DNA of 64,000 nt from Lysobacter arenosi (GCF_016613475.2 NZ_CP071517.1:2604001-2668000); one strand, 5' to 3'; shown: positions 8,350 through 17,157, numbered from the stretch's first letter. Notes: generated from the letters alone by a model not told the origin. Numbers and translations are program-made.

Positions 8350-10386
8350 TCAGTAGTTGGCGCCGTAGCCGAGGATGTTCTGGGAGATGCCGAACCACAG
8401 CAGCCCCAGCATCGACAGCGCGAGCACCACGCTCCACAGCTTGGCCGGCCAGCGGCGACCGCTGCGCAGCACGTGCCATGCATTGGCCAGGCCGACCAGC
8501 GTGGCCAGCGGCAGCACCACCAGGTTCAACAGGCGCAGCGTGTTGACCCATATGTCGTTGGCCGGCGAGAGCATGTCGAGGCTGCTCAGCATCGCTATGG
8601 CCATGGCCACCGCGCCGCCCAGTGCGACCAGCACGGCCAGCGATGCGATGCGGATGCGCTTGTGCCAGACGGCGTCGGCACCGACGAGCTGGTACGGCAC
8701 CTTGTAGTGGCGACGCACCAGGGCCGAGATCGGCCATGCCAGCACGGTCAGCAGCAACGCGCCCAGGCCAATGGCGAGGATCGGCAGGAACACGCCGCCG
8801 GAGCGGTACCAGGGCGTGCGGTCGAAGACCATGAAGGGCGAGATCGGATCGGTGCTGAAGCGCACGACCTTGCCGTCGACCACTTTGGCGGCGATGCGGT
8901 CGGCACTGTCGAGGTCGCGCCAGACATACGGGGCGACTTCGCGCCACTTTTTCGGTGCACCGTTGGCGCCGAGCAGGTCGGGCACGGTGATGGTGCCGTC
9001 CTCGTTGGCGACCACGGTCGGCTGGCCGAGCAGGTAGGCCAGCGCGACGAAGCCATCCTCGGAACGGCGACTGTTGTCGTAGCGGCCGGCGATCTGCGCC
9101 GCGTGCTGCTTGGCGGTGGCTTCGTCGACCTTGCCTTCGGCGTTCGGGCCGGGCAGGTAGCGGTCGGCGAACCCGTGGAACAGCTCGTTGCGGACCACGT
9201 GGGCCGCGCCTTCCTTGCCACTGGAGTTGACCGAGATGTAGAGGCCGACGCCGTCATCCGGGAACAGGTGCAGGTCGCTGTGGAACCACTGCGTGTCGCC
9301 GGCGTGCGCGACCGAGCGGTGGCCGTTGATGTTGGCCTCGTAGAATCCCAGCGCCATGCGGTTGAGCGGCGGCAGGATCGTCAGCGTGGTGTCGTGCATC
9401 TGCCGCGCGGTCGCTTCCGACAGGATGCGCGCATCGCCGTAAGCGCCGTTGTTGAGGTGGGCGATCATGAACTTCGCCATGTCCGCGCCGGTCGCGGCCA
9501 AGCTGCCGGCCGGTGCCGGGTTGACGATCTCGTACGACTTGGCCTTGCCCTCGGACGCCTTCGCGTAACCGCTGGCCATCAACGGCTGCAGGTGCTTGGG
9601 CAACGGCTGGCGGAAGCTCGAGTGCTGCATCTCCAGCGGCTTGAAGATGTGCTGGTCGATGTAGTCGTCGAACGACTGGCCCGACACGCGCTGGACCACG
9701 TAGCCGGCCAATGCGGTGGCGTAGTTGGAGTACGACGGCGTGACGCCCGGATCGTAGATGCGCGTGGGCACCCAGTGCTTGAGGTAGGTCTCGAGCGGGA
9801 TCAGGCCCTTCTCGTCGTTGGCGATCAGCGCGCGCGCGGTTTCTTCCATGCCCGTGGTGTGGGTCATGGCCTGGCGCAGCGTCACCGGCTTGCCGTCGCG
9901 GGCGGGAACGGCGAAATCGAGGTACTTGTTGATGTCCTCGTCGAGGTTGAGCTTGCCCTGCTCGACCAACTGCATGACCGCGGTCCAGGTCAGCAGCTTG
10001 GACACCGAGCCCGGGCGGAACAGCGTCCTGTCCGGATCGACCGGCTTGCGCGAGGCGACATCGGCATAGCCGTAGCCCTTCTGCAGCAGCACCTGGCCAT
10101 CCTTCACCACCACCACGACCGAACCGGCGATGTCGCCGCGCTTGAGCGCGTAAGGCATGAAACCGTCCAGCCAGGCTTCGACGTCGGCGCGGTTGAGCGC
10201 GGCCACGCCGGGGGCTTGCTGGATTCCAGGCGCTTCGGTCGCCACGGCTGGCGCATTCGACAGGGCCGCCGGTGCGTCCGGTACCGGCACCGCAGGCTTC
10301 AGTTCCTGCCCCTGCTGGGCCAGCGTAGGCGAACCTTGCAGGGCCAGGATCGTTCCGATCAGGCACGAGACTGCAGTCAGACGCAT
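8350..10386 (-). CDS. Membrane-anchored serine hydrolase (beta-lactamase family)
   Basis: 678-aa protein. Signal peptide at 1-24 (cleavage after TLA), Pro/Ala linker, then a PF00144 hydrolase domain with SxxK at S127-V-S-K130, a YxN motif in PSYSNYATAL, and a HAGDTQWF segment in the HxG position. The last about 170 residues carry four hydrophobic helices (GVFLPILAIGLGALLL..., RIASLAVLVALGGAV..., LRLLNLVVLPLATL..., LWSVVLALSMLGLLW...), so the catalytic domain faces the periplasm from an inner-membrane anchor. First gene of the operon, behind the promoter at 10484-10512. Start ATG 10386 has GGGGAG upstream. A D-aminopeptidase or D,D-peptidase role on imported peptides is inferred from context. 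Confidence 0.87.
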   Translation of the reverse strand: MRLTAVSCLIGTILALQGSPTLAQQGQELKPAVPVPDAPAALSNAPAVATEAPGIQQAPGVAALNRADVEAWLDGFMPYALKRGDIAGSVVVVVKDGQVLLQKGYGYADVASRKPVDPDRTLFRPGSVSKLLTWTAVMQLVEQGKLNLDEDINKYLDFAVPARDGKPVTLRQAMTHTTGMEETARALIANDEKGLIPLETYLKHWVPTRIYDPGVTPSYSNYATALAGYVVQRVSGQSFDDYIDQHIFKPLEMQHSSFRQPLPKHLQPLMASGYAKASEGKAKSYEIVNPAPAGSLAATGADMAKFMIAHLNNGAYGDARILSEATARQMHDTTLTILPPLNRMALGFYEANINGHRSVAHAGDTQWFHSDLHLFPDDGVGLYISVNSSGKEGAAHVVRNELFHGFADRYLPGPNAEGKVDEATAKQHAAQIAGRYDNSRRSEDGFVALAYLLGQPTVVANEDGTITVPDLLGANGAPKKWREVAPYVWRDLDSADRIAAKVVDGKVVRFSTDPISPFMVFDRTPWYRSGGVFLPILAIGLGALLLTVLAWPISALVRRHYKVPYQLVGADAVWHKRIRIASLAVLVALGGAVAMAIAMLSSLDMLSPANDIWVNTLRLLNLVVLPLATLVGLANAWHVLRSGRRWPAKLWSVVLALSMLGLLWFGISQNILGYGANY

Positions 10387-10483
10387 CGACACGTACTCCC
10401 CAAGTTCATGCCCGAAGGCGGATCCCCACTGGCGCATCCGGCCAAACCGGGCGCAGTCAGGCCGCTTATCGACCTGTTTGGGC

Positions 10484-10512
10484 ATTAATGATCCTAATCA
10501 GAGAATTGTCAA
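10484..10512 (-). promoter_or_regulatory. Sigma70-like promoter of the peptide operon, with a possible operator
   Basis: On the minus strand a perfect -35 TTGACA (10507-10512) is separated by 17 nt from ATTAAT (10484-10489), a 4/6 match to the -10 box. Inside the spacer is an inverted repeat TGAT-cctA-ATCA (TGAT 10489-10492, ATCA 10497-10500), a plausible site for the divergently encoded XRE-cupin regulator. Leader to the first ATG is about 90 nt. Confidence 0.65.
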
Positions 10513-10614
10513 CCCGTTCTGGCCAATCTCGGCAAAACGCAGGATCATGGCTACCAGTCCCCGGTGCGCCGCCAGGCGCGTCCGGACGAAGTGCCCGGCA
10601 GGAGCCCCCGCTAG

Positions 10615-11247
10615 ATGACTTCGCAACACCCCACGATTGGCAGCCTGCTGCGCTCGCTGCGCGCGCGTAATGGCTGGACGCTCAAGGAAATGAGCGAGAA
10701 GTGCGGCATCCCGCTCTCGACCCTGTCCAAGATCGAGCACGACCGCCTGACGCTGAGCTACGACAAGCTGTTGCAGCTGAGCCAGCGGCTGAACATGCGC
10801 ATGTCCGAACTGTTCGCCGAGACCGACGAGGCCTCCGAGCCGGCGGTGACCGCGCGTCGCAGCATCGGCCGCATCGACGACTCCATCCGCGTCAACACGC
10901 CCAACTACGACTACTACTACCTGTGCCCGGAACTGCGCCGCAAACGCATGATCCCGGTGGTCACGCGCGTGCGCGCCAAGAGCATCCGCGAGTTCGGCGA
11001 CCTGGTCCGGCATTCGGGCGAGGAGTACATCTACGTGCTCGAGGGCCGCGCCGAAGTGCACACCGAGTTCTACGATCCGATCGTGCTGGAGGCCGGCGAG
11101 TCGGTGTACATCGACTCCAACATGGGCCACGCCTATGTCGCCGCCGAGGGCTGCGAGGAGGTCGTCCTGCTCGGCGTGTGCTCCAGCAGCGACGAGCAGC
11201 TGATGCAGTCGCTGATGACCCTGCACGGCGACGAAACCGCCCGCTGA
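10615..11247 (+). CDS. XRE-family transcriptional regulator with C-terminal cupin
   Basis: 210-aa DNA-binding protein. HTH_3 domain at about 8-65 (IGSLLRSLRARNGWTLKEMSEKCGIPLSTLSKIE), then a cupin-2 sensor domain at about 125-195 (HSGEEYIYVLEGRAEVHTEF...ESVYIDSNMGHAYV). Regulators of this layout bind a small metabolite, often an amino acid or polyamine, in the cupin. It is transcribed away from the peptide operon, with 228 nt between the two starts, so it probably controls that operon; DgcN/DgcA loci elsewhere are reported to use other regulator types. Start ATG 10615 follows a GGAG at a suitable distance. Confidence 0.88.
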   Translation: MTSQHPTIGSLLRSLRARNGWTLKEMSEKCGIPLSTLSKIEHDRLTLSYDKLLQLSQRLNMRMSELFAETDEASEPAVTARRSIGRIDDSIRVNTPNYDYYYLCPELRRKRMIPVVTRVRAKSIREFGDLVRHSGEEYIYVLEGRAEVHTEFYDPIVLEAGESVYIDSNMGHAYVAAEGCEEVVLLGVCSSSDEQLMQSLMTLHGDETAR

Positions 11248-11324
11248 CGCCGGCAAACATGTGGCTGGCCGCGCACCCTGCCCGGCCGCGTTGTTCAGCA
11301 GACTCCGGTTTGCCGAGGTGCCGC

Positions 11325-12350
11325 ATGAACGACGAGCTGACTCCTGCGCGGATCATCGAGGTCGGCATGGGTTTCTGGCCGGCCAAGACCCTGCTCTCGG
11401 CGGTGGACCTGGACCTGTTCACGCGCCTGGGCTCGGCCGCGATGACCGGCGCCGAGCTGCAGGCGGCGCTGGGACTGAGCCCGCGCGCCAACCCCGACTT
11501 CTTCGACACCCTGCTGGCGCTGGGCTTCCTCGAGCGCGACGGCGACGGCGCGCAGGCGCGTTACCGCAACACGGCCGAGACCGCGCTGTTCCTCGATCGC
11601 GCCAGCAAGGGCTACATCGGCGGCTTCCTGTCGATGGCCAACGACCGCCTCTACCCGTTCTGGGGCGACCTGAGCGAAGCCCTGCGCAGCGGACAGCCGC
11701 AGAACGAGATCAAGCGGACCGGCGCCTCGATGTTCGAGGAGCTGTACCGCGATCCGGCCCGGCTGGAGCAGTTCATGGGTGCGATGGCGGGCATTTCGGC
11801 CGGCAACTTCCGCGCCTTCGCCGAGGCCTTCGACTTCTCGCGCTGCACCACCCTGTGCGACGTCGGTGGCGCCACCGGCCAGCTGTCGATGGCAGTGGCC
11901 CGGCGCCACCCGCACATGCGCTGCATCAGCGCCGACCTGCCGGTGGTGACGCCCATCGCCGAGCGCGAAATCGCCAAGGCCGGGCTATCGGACCAGGTGC
12001 GCGCGCAGTCGGTCGATTTCCTCACCCAGCCGTTGCCGAGCGCCGACATCATCACGATGGGGATGATCCTGCACGACTGGAACCTGGAAGGTAAACGCCA
12101 TCTGGTCCGCGCCGCCTACGAGTCGCTGCGCAAGGGTGGCGCGTTCGTCGTCATCGAGAACCTGATCGACGATGCCCGGCGCGAGAATGCCTTCGGCCTG
12201 ATGATGTCGCTGAACATGCTGATCGAGTTCGGGGACGCGTTCGACTTCACCGCGCGCGACTTCGACGGCTGGTGCCGGGAAGCGGGATTCGAACGTACCG
12301 AGGTGATTCCATTGGGCGGGCCGGCAAGCGCGGCGGTGGCCTGGAAGTAG
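11325..12350 (+). CDS. SAM-dependent O-methyltransferase, family 2 (hydroxyneurosporene/CrtF-like)
   Basis: 341-aa enzyme. N-terminal winged-helix dimerisation part (about 1-95, LTPARIIEVGMGFWPAKTLLSAVDLDLFTRLG), then a Rossmann SAM-binding domain with CDVGGATGQLSMAVARRHP at about 181-199 and an ILHDWNLEGK motif at about 246-255 in which the His is the usual catalytic base of plant-type O-methyltransferases. Substrate unknown. It follows the XRE-cupin gene by 77 nt on the same strand and could share its transcript. Ends at the stem-loop at 12366. Confidence 0.85.
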   Translation: MNDELTPARIIEVGMGFWPAKTLLSAVDLDLFTRLGSAAMTGAELQAALGLSPRANPDFFDTLLALGFLERDGDGAQARYRNTAETALFLDRASKGYIGGFLSMANDRLYPFWGDLSEALRSGQPQNEIKRTGASMFEELYRDPARLEQFMGAMAGISAGNFRAFAEAFDFSRCTTLCDVGGATGQLSMAVARRHPHMRCISADLPVVTPIAEREIAKAGLSDQVRAQSVDFLTQPLPSADIITMGMILHDWNLEGKRHLVRAAYESLRKGGAFVVIENLIDDARRENAFGLMMSLNMLIEFGDAFDFTARDFDGWCREAGFERTEVIPLGGPASAAVAWK

Positions 12351-12365
12351 AAGCAACGTCCATGG

Positions 12366-12385
12366 GTTCCCGCCTTCGCGGGAAC
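12366..12385. repeat. REP-like stem-loop (TTCGCGGGAAC type), likely terminator
   Basis: Perfect 8-bp inverted repeat (12366-12373 with 12378-12385) around a CTTC loop. It lies between convergent genes ending at 12350 and 12395. Elements of this form (gttcccGC-CTTC-GCgggaac) are dispersed intergenic repeats in Xanthomonadaceae genomes. Probable double use as a bidirectional terminator. Confidence 0.75.
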
Positions 12386-12394
12386 GACGGCCCC

Positions 12395-12745
12395 CTACAC
12401 CTCGCGACCGCGCGGCCGCAGCCACTCCAGGTCGCGCAGGGCCGCGTCGTAGGCAAGGTCGAGCTGCTCGCTGCGATAGCGGCTCATCTCGCGGATGTCC
12501 GCGGCCAGGTGCGCAACCCGCGCCGGATCGTACTCGGCCTTCTTTGCCCGATACGCCGCCTCGATCTGCTCGCGGCTGGCATCGGCGGGCACGCCCAGCT
12601 CCTCATGCCACATCAGCGCCTGCCCCTGCGGCACCGCAGGCGGCGCCGCGCGGCCGCCCTTGCGCAGGTTGGGCCACATCACCGCCACCAGCCAGTAGCC
12701 GAGCGCACCTGCGCCCACGATCACCATCAACTCGGTCGTCGTCAC
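12395..12745 (-). CDS. Membrane-anchored J-domain-like protein without an HPD motif
   Basis: 116 aa. One N-terminal membrane helix (about 5-24, LMVIVGAGALGYWLVAVMWP), a short linker, then a J-domain-like helical part from HEELGVPADASREQIEAAYRAKKAEYDP (about 47-74) to the C-terminus. In true J-proteins HPD joins helices II and III and activates Hsp70; here the equivalent place reads YDPARV, so it probably cannot stimulate DnaK in the normal way. It overlaps the upstream gene by 4 nt (ATGA) and ends the DUF2167 operon. Confidence 0.75.
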   Translation of the reverse strand: MTTTELMVIVGAGALGYWLVAVMWPNLRKGGRAAPPAVPQGQALMWHEELGVPADASREQIEAAYRAKKAEYDPARVAHLAADIREMSRYRSEQLDLAYDAALRDLEWLRPRGREV

Positions 12746-13449
12746 CGCAACACCTCCAATCGCTGCTTCGCCTTCAGCAACCGCGCATCGTCTTCGGCGA
12801 AATCCAGGGCCAGTGCCATCCGCTCGCCAATGGCGCGACCGGTGCGCGCGGCATCCTCACCCGGCAGTACACGGCTCGCCACGTCGATCGCATTGCCACG
12901 CAAGCCACGACGCAGCGACACGCGCCGGATCAGGTTGATCGCATGCGGCGGGCAACACAATGCTTCGAATGCAATCGAGCGCGCCTCGCCATCGCTCAGC
13001 CCGAACACACGCCGATACCGCCACAACTGCACCACCAGCCAGGCACAGGCGGCATACACCACCGCGGTCAATGCCAGCAGCGCCAGCGGATGCGGAAAAC
13101 GCCACAACAGTAACGGCAGCGCCAGCAGCAGCAACCACCACAGCAACCGGCACCCACCTTTCAACGCTGCCAACCCGGCGACGAAATGATTCAGCCCGGC
13201 CCAGTACTCCGGTCGCGCATCGGCGCCATCGTCGAGCCAGGTCAGGCGGAATGTCGGGGCAGTCGGACGAAACGGATTGGGCAGGTACACACGCCGACCG
13301 GCCAGTTCGAACCCCGAACCGGTCGAGGCCCGCCAGCGCCAGCCCGACCGTTCGAGCACCACCTCGTCGTAATGAAGCAGCAGCATGGAGTCCTGCAGGT
13401 ATAGCGCGAGGACGCCGACCACCAGCAGGAACTCCATCGGCAGGTTCAT
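12742..13449 (-). CDS. Predicted membrane protein of the DUF2167 operon
   Basis: 235 aa, not recognised as a named family. Hydrophobic segments at about 5-25 (MEFLLVVGVLALYLQDSMLLL) and two more at about 105-155 (LLWWLLLLALPLLLW and LALLALTAVVYAACAWLVVQLW), with a soluble part between (HYDEVVLERSGWRWRAS...). Its start overlaps the DUF2167 stop by 4 nt and its stop overlaps the J-like gene by 4 nt, so the three products are made together and may work together at the inner membrane. Confidence 0.75.
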   Translation of the reverse strand: MNLPMEFLLVVGVLALYLQDSMLLLHYDEVVLERSGWRWRASTGSGFELAGRRVYLPNPFRPTAPTFRLTWLDDGADARPEYWAGLNHFVAGLAALKGGCRLLWWLLLLALPLLLWRFPHPLALLALTAVVYAACAWLVVQLWRYRRVFGLSDGEARSIAFEALCCPPHAINLIRRVSLRRGLRGNAIDVASRVLPGEDAARTGRAIGERMALALDFAEDDARLLKAKQRLEVLR

Positions 13450-14315
13450 TGCACCGTGCCGTCCTTCTTGCCGAAGAACTTGCGGAAGGCCGCCCAGCCA
13501 CCGGCGACGCCCAGCAGCACCAGCTTCCAGGCCTTGGCCAGGAACACCGCGATCGCCGCGAAGAAGCCCTTCTTCGAGGCCACTGCCGCGGCACCGCCAG
13601 TGATCAGCGCGGCCAGTCCGTACTCGGCGACGTGATCACCCGCCTGGAACTCGGCGTACTTCTCGCCGGCGTTGAACGAGTAACCCGGCACCAGGCCCTT
13701 GAAGTCGGCAATGGCGGCGTCGAGTCCTTCCGGATCGGCGACCAGCACCACTTCCATCACGCCATGGCGGCCGAGCAGGCGCGTGTTGTAGTTGACCACC
13801 TTCTGCTTCGACTGTTCGGCCTCGGCAAGGATGGCCCACTCCAGCAGTTGCAGCTGCTTGTCGTACTGCGGCTTGAAGCTCCAGCCTTCGATGCGCATCG
13901 TCTCCCAGCCGCGCTCGCGGCGTGCCGAATTGGATGCTTCGGTGCCTTCCTTGATCGAACCGAGGATCTCGTCCGGATCCAGCGTCTCGTCGTCCTTCAC
14001 GTAACCGACTTCGTCGTAGCTGAAGAACGAGAACCAGCTCAGGTCCTTCGGTGCCAGCGTGTACTCGTCGCTGCCGGTCGGCGGGTTCTGCAGGATCTCG
14101 TTGAGCTGGCGCGTGCCTTCGGCGCCGAGGAACGCATAGCCCTTCGGCACGTCGATCGCGGCCTTGCCGGCGATCACGCCCTTGCTCGGGCCGACCTGCC
14201 ACGGCAGGCTCGTGATTGCCGAGTCGCCATCGGATTCCTGCGCGATCGCAGGCATGAGCCCGGCTGCCAGCGTCAGCGCAATCGCCGCCAGCACGGAAAA
14301 CAGATGCTTCCGCAT
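13446..14315 (-). CDS. DUF2167 family membrane protein
   Basis: 289 aa. Cleavable signal at 1-25 (ends AGLMPAIA), a periplasmic domain typical of DUF2167 (ITSLPWQVGPSKGVIAGKAAIDVPKGYAFL; LAPKDLSWFSFFSYDEVGYVKDD; RRERGWETMRIEGW), then two hydrophobic C-terminal segments (LAALITGGAAAVAS; FFAAIAVFLAKAWKLVLLGVAGGWAAF) and a basic tail. Family function unknown. Start ATG 14315 is preceded by AGGGGAAG. First gene of a tightly overlapping three-gene operon. Confidence 0.87.
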   Translation of the reverse strand: MRKHLFSVLAAIALTLAAGLMPAIAQESDGDSAITSLPWQVGPSKGVIAGKAAIDVPKGYAFLGAEGTRQLNEILQNPPTGSDEYTLAPKDLSWFSFFSYDEVGYVKDDETLDPDEILGSIKEGTEASNSARRERGWETMRIEGWSFKPQYDKQLQLLEWAILAEAEQSKQKVVNYNTRLLGRHGVMEVVLVADPEGLDAAIADFKGLVPGYSFNAGEKYAEFQAGDHVAEYGLAALITGGAAAVASKKGFFAAIAVFLAKAWKLVLLGVAGGWAAFRKFFGKKDGTVQ

Positions 14316-14478
14316 GATTCGTTCTTCCCCTGGTTGATGTGGATTCGCACGAGCCAGCGGTCCCCACCGCCGGTCCCGCCGGTATTCCACATGCGCAGGA
14401 CGGGGCCAAGCCTAAGGGCTGCGGCCCTGAACGGGCAACAGGCAAGGCCAGTTCGGCTATGTGGCGACCGCCGCGACT

Positions 14479-15150
14479 TCAGGCCAGCACGATGTCGAAG
14501 TGAAGCAGGCTCGCACCCGGCTCGATGTCCGGCGTCGGCGCGATCACCCTGGCGATGACCGTGTCCTTGCTTCCCTTGATCGCGTTGAAGATGCGGTCCT
14601 GGCTGTTGAGCTTCTCGCCGGGGAAGTACATCTGCGTGACCAGGTGCTGGTCGGCCGCAACCACGTCCAGATGGATGTGCGGTGGACGGACATTGACCGG
14701 GTTGGCCGGATTCATCGGATAGGCGCCGGGCTTGATCGTCTTGAACCGGTAGCGTCCTTCCGCGTCGGTCAGTTGCGTGGCGAAGCCCTGGAAGTTGGGA
14801 TCCAGCGGTTCGGGATTGATGTCGTCGGGATGGTCGTAACGACCACCGGCATTGGCCTGCCACAGTTCGATGCGGGCTCCCGGTACCGGCTTGCCATTGC
14901 TGTCCAGTACGCGCCCGGTCACATGGATCACCTGCCCCTTGGCGCGCCCGGGACGCCCGGCGACAACGGTCAGATCCATGTCCTGGTCGAGCGGCCGCAG
15001 CTTCGGGTAGAACGGGCCGCTGGTCTGCGCAGGCGTGGCCGGCAGCAGGGTCCTTGCCAGGGCGCCGCCCCAGCGCGACGCCAGGGTGAAACCCGCGAGC
15101 GCGCCGAGCAGGTATCGACGCGAGTCAGGCACCTTGGGCACCTTGCGCAT
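14479..15150 (-). CDS. Intradiol ring-cleavage dioxygenase-like protein, Tat-exported
   Basis: 223 aa, protocatechuate 3,4-dioxygenase family. The four non-haem Fe(III) ligands are visible: Y105 (GGRYDHP), Y144 (KPGAYPM), H158 and H160 (RPPHIHLDV). The N-terminus has a twin-arginine signal, DSRRYLLGALAGF (9-21), so a folded iron enzyme is sent to the periplasm, unlike the cytoplasmic catechol-pathway enzymes. Start ATG 15150 follows GGGAGTGC. No catechol or protocatechuate pathway genes lie nearby, so the substrate is unclear; similar exported dioxygenases are known that lack defined substrates. Confidence 0.85.
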   Translation of the reverse strand: MRKVPKVPDSRRYLLGALAGFTLASRWGGALARTLLPATPAQTSGPFYPKLRPLDQDMDLTVVAGRPGRAKGQVIHVTGRVLDSNGKPVPGARIELWQANAGGRYDHPDDINPEPLDPNFQGFATQLTDAEGRYRFKTIKPGAYPMNPANPVNVRPPHIHLDVVAADQHLVTQMYFPGEKLNSQDRIFNAIKGSKDTVIARVIAPTPDIEPGASLLHFDIVLA

Positions 15151-15230
15151 GCGCTGCACTCCCGCTGGCCGTGATGATGGGAGAACGCTGCCGCTGCCGC
15201 GACACGGACATCGCCATGCGCTGTCCCGGT

Positions 15231-17096
15231 TCAGGCCCAGAGCCGTAGCGGCAACAGTCCCCAGTACATCAACACCAGCGCCCATTGCAGCACCGCCAGC
15301 ATCGCCAGCAGCTCGACCCGGGTTGCAGTCGACAACGGCCGCCGCCGGTAAGCCACCGCAAGGCCGATCAGCATCGTCACCGGCAGCAGCAACGTCACCG
15401 CGAACAGCAGGGCGCTGGCCACGGTCAGGTCACCGAGCTGCAGGAACGACTGTCGCAGGAAGAAGGGCAACGGCACGAGCAATGCCAGCACGCCGAGCAA
15501 TGGAGCGAACACCGGCCGCGACACCAGCGCGCGCGGCGCGGCCACCAGCCTGGTCACGCCGGCGAGCAGCAACCAGACCAGTCCGAGCAGGCCAGCGGCC
15601 AGGCTCGTCCACAGCAATGCCAGCTTCAGCAGCGAGGTCTGCTCGTACGATTGCAGCCCGGTGCTGATGACACCCCTGCCATCGCCAAGCGTCAGCGCCA
15701 CGTGCGAAGGGATCGTGCGATCGGCGGCGCGGAACAGCGCCCCGCCCGCGGGCACCAGTGTCAGTTCGGGCGACTGGAACGGCTTCAGGATCAGGCCACC
15801 GCGATCGCCGCGAACACGGACGAAGTTCAGCGTCGTGTCCAGCCAGGCAAATGATGCGAAGCGGTTGGGTGATGGAATGTAGTAGCCGCTCCAGCGTGAG
15901 ATATCGACCGGCGCGGCCGTGACCGGTTTTCCGTGCGTTTGCACGCCAAGTGCATCCACCAGCGCGCGATCCAGCCGACCGTAGTCCGCGCCTTCGACAT
16001 CGGCGTTGACGGCGACGAAGAACGCAAGCTGCCGTGCCGGAAACAGGCACAGCATCGCCCGGTAACCGACCGTGCTGCCGCCATGGCACTTGCCGACGGC
16101 GCCGTGGCGATCGCGCGTCGCCAGGCCAAGGCCGTAGCCCACGCGCAATCCGCCCCGCGCTGCCTCGGTGGCGACAGGCTGCCCCATCGACTGCAGCAAT
16201 GCAGTGTCGATGAACGTTGCGCCGTCGATGCGGCCGTCACTCATCAGGAAGCGCGCCAGCCGGCCCATGTCGGCCGCGGTCGTGGTGAACTGCGACGCCG
16301 GCCTGAGGTCGATCGGCACCGCGAACTGCCGCTTGCCGGCTTCGAAGTGCCCCATTGCCAGGCGCGGGTCGGCACCTGCGCCTTCCTGGGTGGTGAATGC
16401 GAAGGTGCTGTCGTGCATGCCCAGTGGCCTGAGCAGGTTCGCGTCGAGATAGGCCTCGTAGCGCGAACCGACCACCGCCTCCACGACCATCCCCAGCAGG
16501 GTGTAGCCGCTATTGGAATAGGAATGCCTGCTGCCAGGGCGGCTGCGCACCTGCAGCGGCACGGATCGCGCGAAGGCATTCGCCAACGGCGCATCGGCAT
16601 CCGCTTTCAGGCTGAAGACCTGCGAGAAGCGGGCATCGTCGAGGCCGCTGGTGTGGTCGAGCAGATGGCGCACGCGCACCGGATCGCTCGCCTGCCATGG
16701 GTTGTCGAACGCGATCCCCGGCAGCAGCGTCGATACGGGCGTGTCGAGCGTGAGCCGTTTCTGGCTGACCAGGTGCAACACGCCGGTGGCGAGCAGGGTC
16801 TTGGCAATCGAGCCGACATGCACGCGATCGTCGGCACCCAGCGCGGCACCGTCACGGGTGTCCCGGATGCCTGCTGCGTCGGTGACGATTCCACCGTCTT
16901 GCGTCACCAGCGCCCAGACCGCGCCCTGCAGTTGCTGGCCTCGCAGCTGCTCCGCCATGGTTGCGTGCAATGCGTGCCGCTGGGCGGGAGCCATGCCGGC
17001 AGCGGCCTGCAATGGCAACAACAAGAACAAGTAGGCCAGGACCAGCCATGAGCCGCGCGGGAATGCGCCGGTTCCATCCTTGGGACGTGATGCCAT
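15231..17096 (-). CDS. Membrane-anchored serine hydrolase (beta-lactamase family)
   Basis: 621 aa. Signal or signal-anchor at about 15-34 (WLVLAYLFLLLPLQAAAG), PF00144 domain with SxxK at S96-I-A-K99 (HVGSIAKT), YxN in HSYSNSGYTLLG and a KCHGGSTVGY segment, then three to four C-terminal membrane helices (LALLWTSLAAGLLGLVWLLL; PLLGVLALLVPLPFFL; VASALLFAVTLLLP; VELLAMLAVLQWALVLMYW). Same layout as the hydrolase at 8350-10386, so probably a paralogue, but it stands alone, 105 nt after msrA and behind the msrA terminator. Start chosen at 17096 just before the signal; the Shine-Dalgarno is weak. Confidence 0.85.
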   Translation of the reverse strand: MASRPKDGTGAFPRGSWLVLAYLFLLLPLQAAAGMAPAQRHALHATMAEQLRGQQLQGAVWALVTQDGGIVTDAAGIRDTRDGAALGADDRVHVGSIAKTLLATGVLHLVSQKRLTLDTPVSTLLPGIAFDNPWQASDPVRVRHLLDHTSGLDDARFSQVFSLKADADAPLANAFARSVPLQVRSRPGSRHSYSNSGYTLLGMVVEAVVGSRYEAYLDANLLRPLGMHDSTFAFTTQEGAGADPRLAMGHFEAGKRQFAVPIDLRPASQFTTTAADMGRLARFLMSDGRIDGATFIDTALLQSMGQPVATEAARGGLRVGYGLGLATRDRHGAVGKCHGGSTVGYRAMLCLFPARQLAFFVAVNADVEGADYGRLDRALVDALGVQTHGKPVTAAPVDISRWSGYYIPSPNRFASFAWLDTTLNFVRVRGDRGGLILKPFQSPELTLVPAGGALFRAADRTIPSHVALTLGDGRGVISTGLQSYEQTSLLKLALLWTSLAAGLLGLVWLLLAGVTRLVAAPRALVSRPVFAPLLGVLALLVPLPFFLRQSFLQLGDLTVASALLFAVTLLLPVTMLIGLAVAYRRRPLSTATRVELLAMLAVLQWALVLMYWGLLPLRLWA

Positions 17097-17157
17097 GGCT
17101 GCCTGATGGAGATGCGGTGCTGGCCAGTGTCGGCCATCCACGGTCGAACAGACAAAC

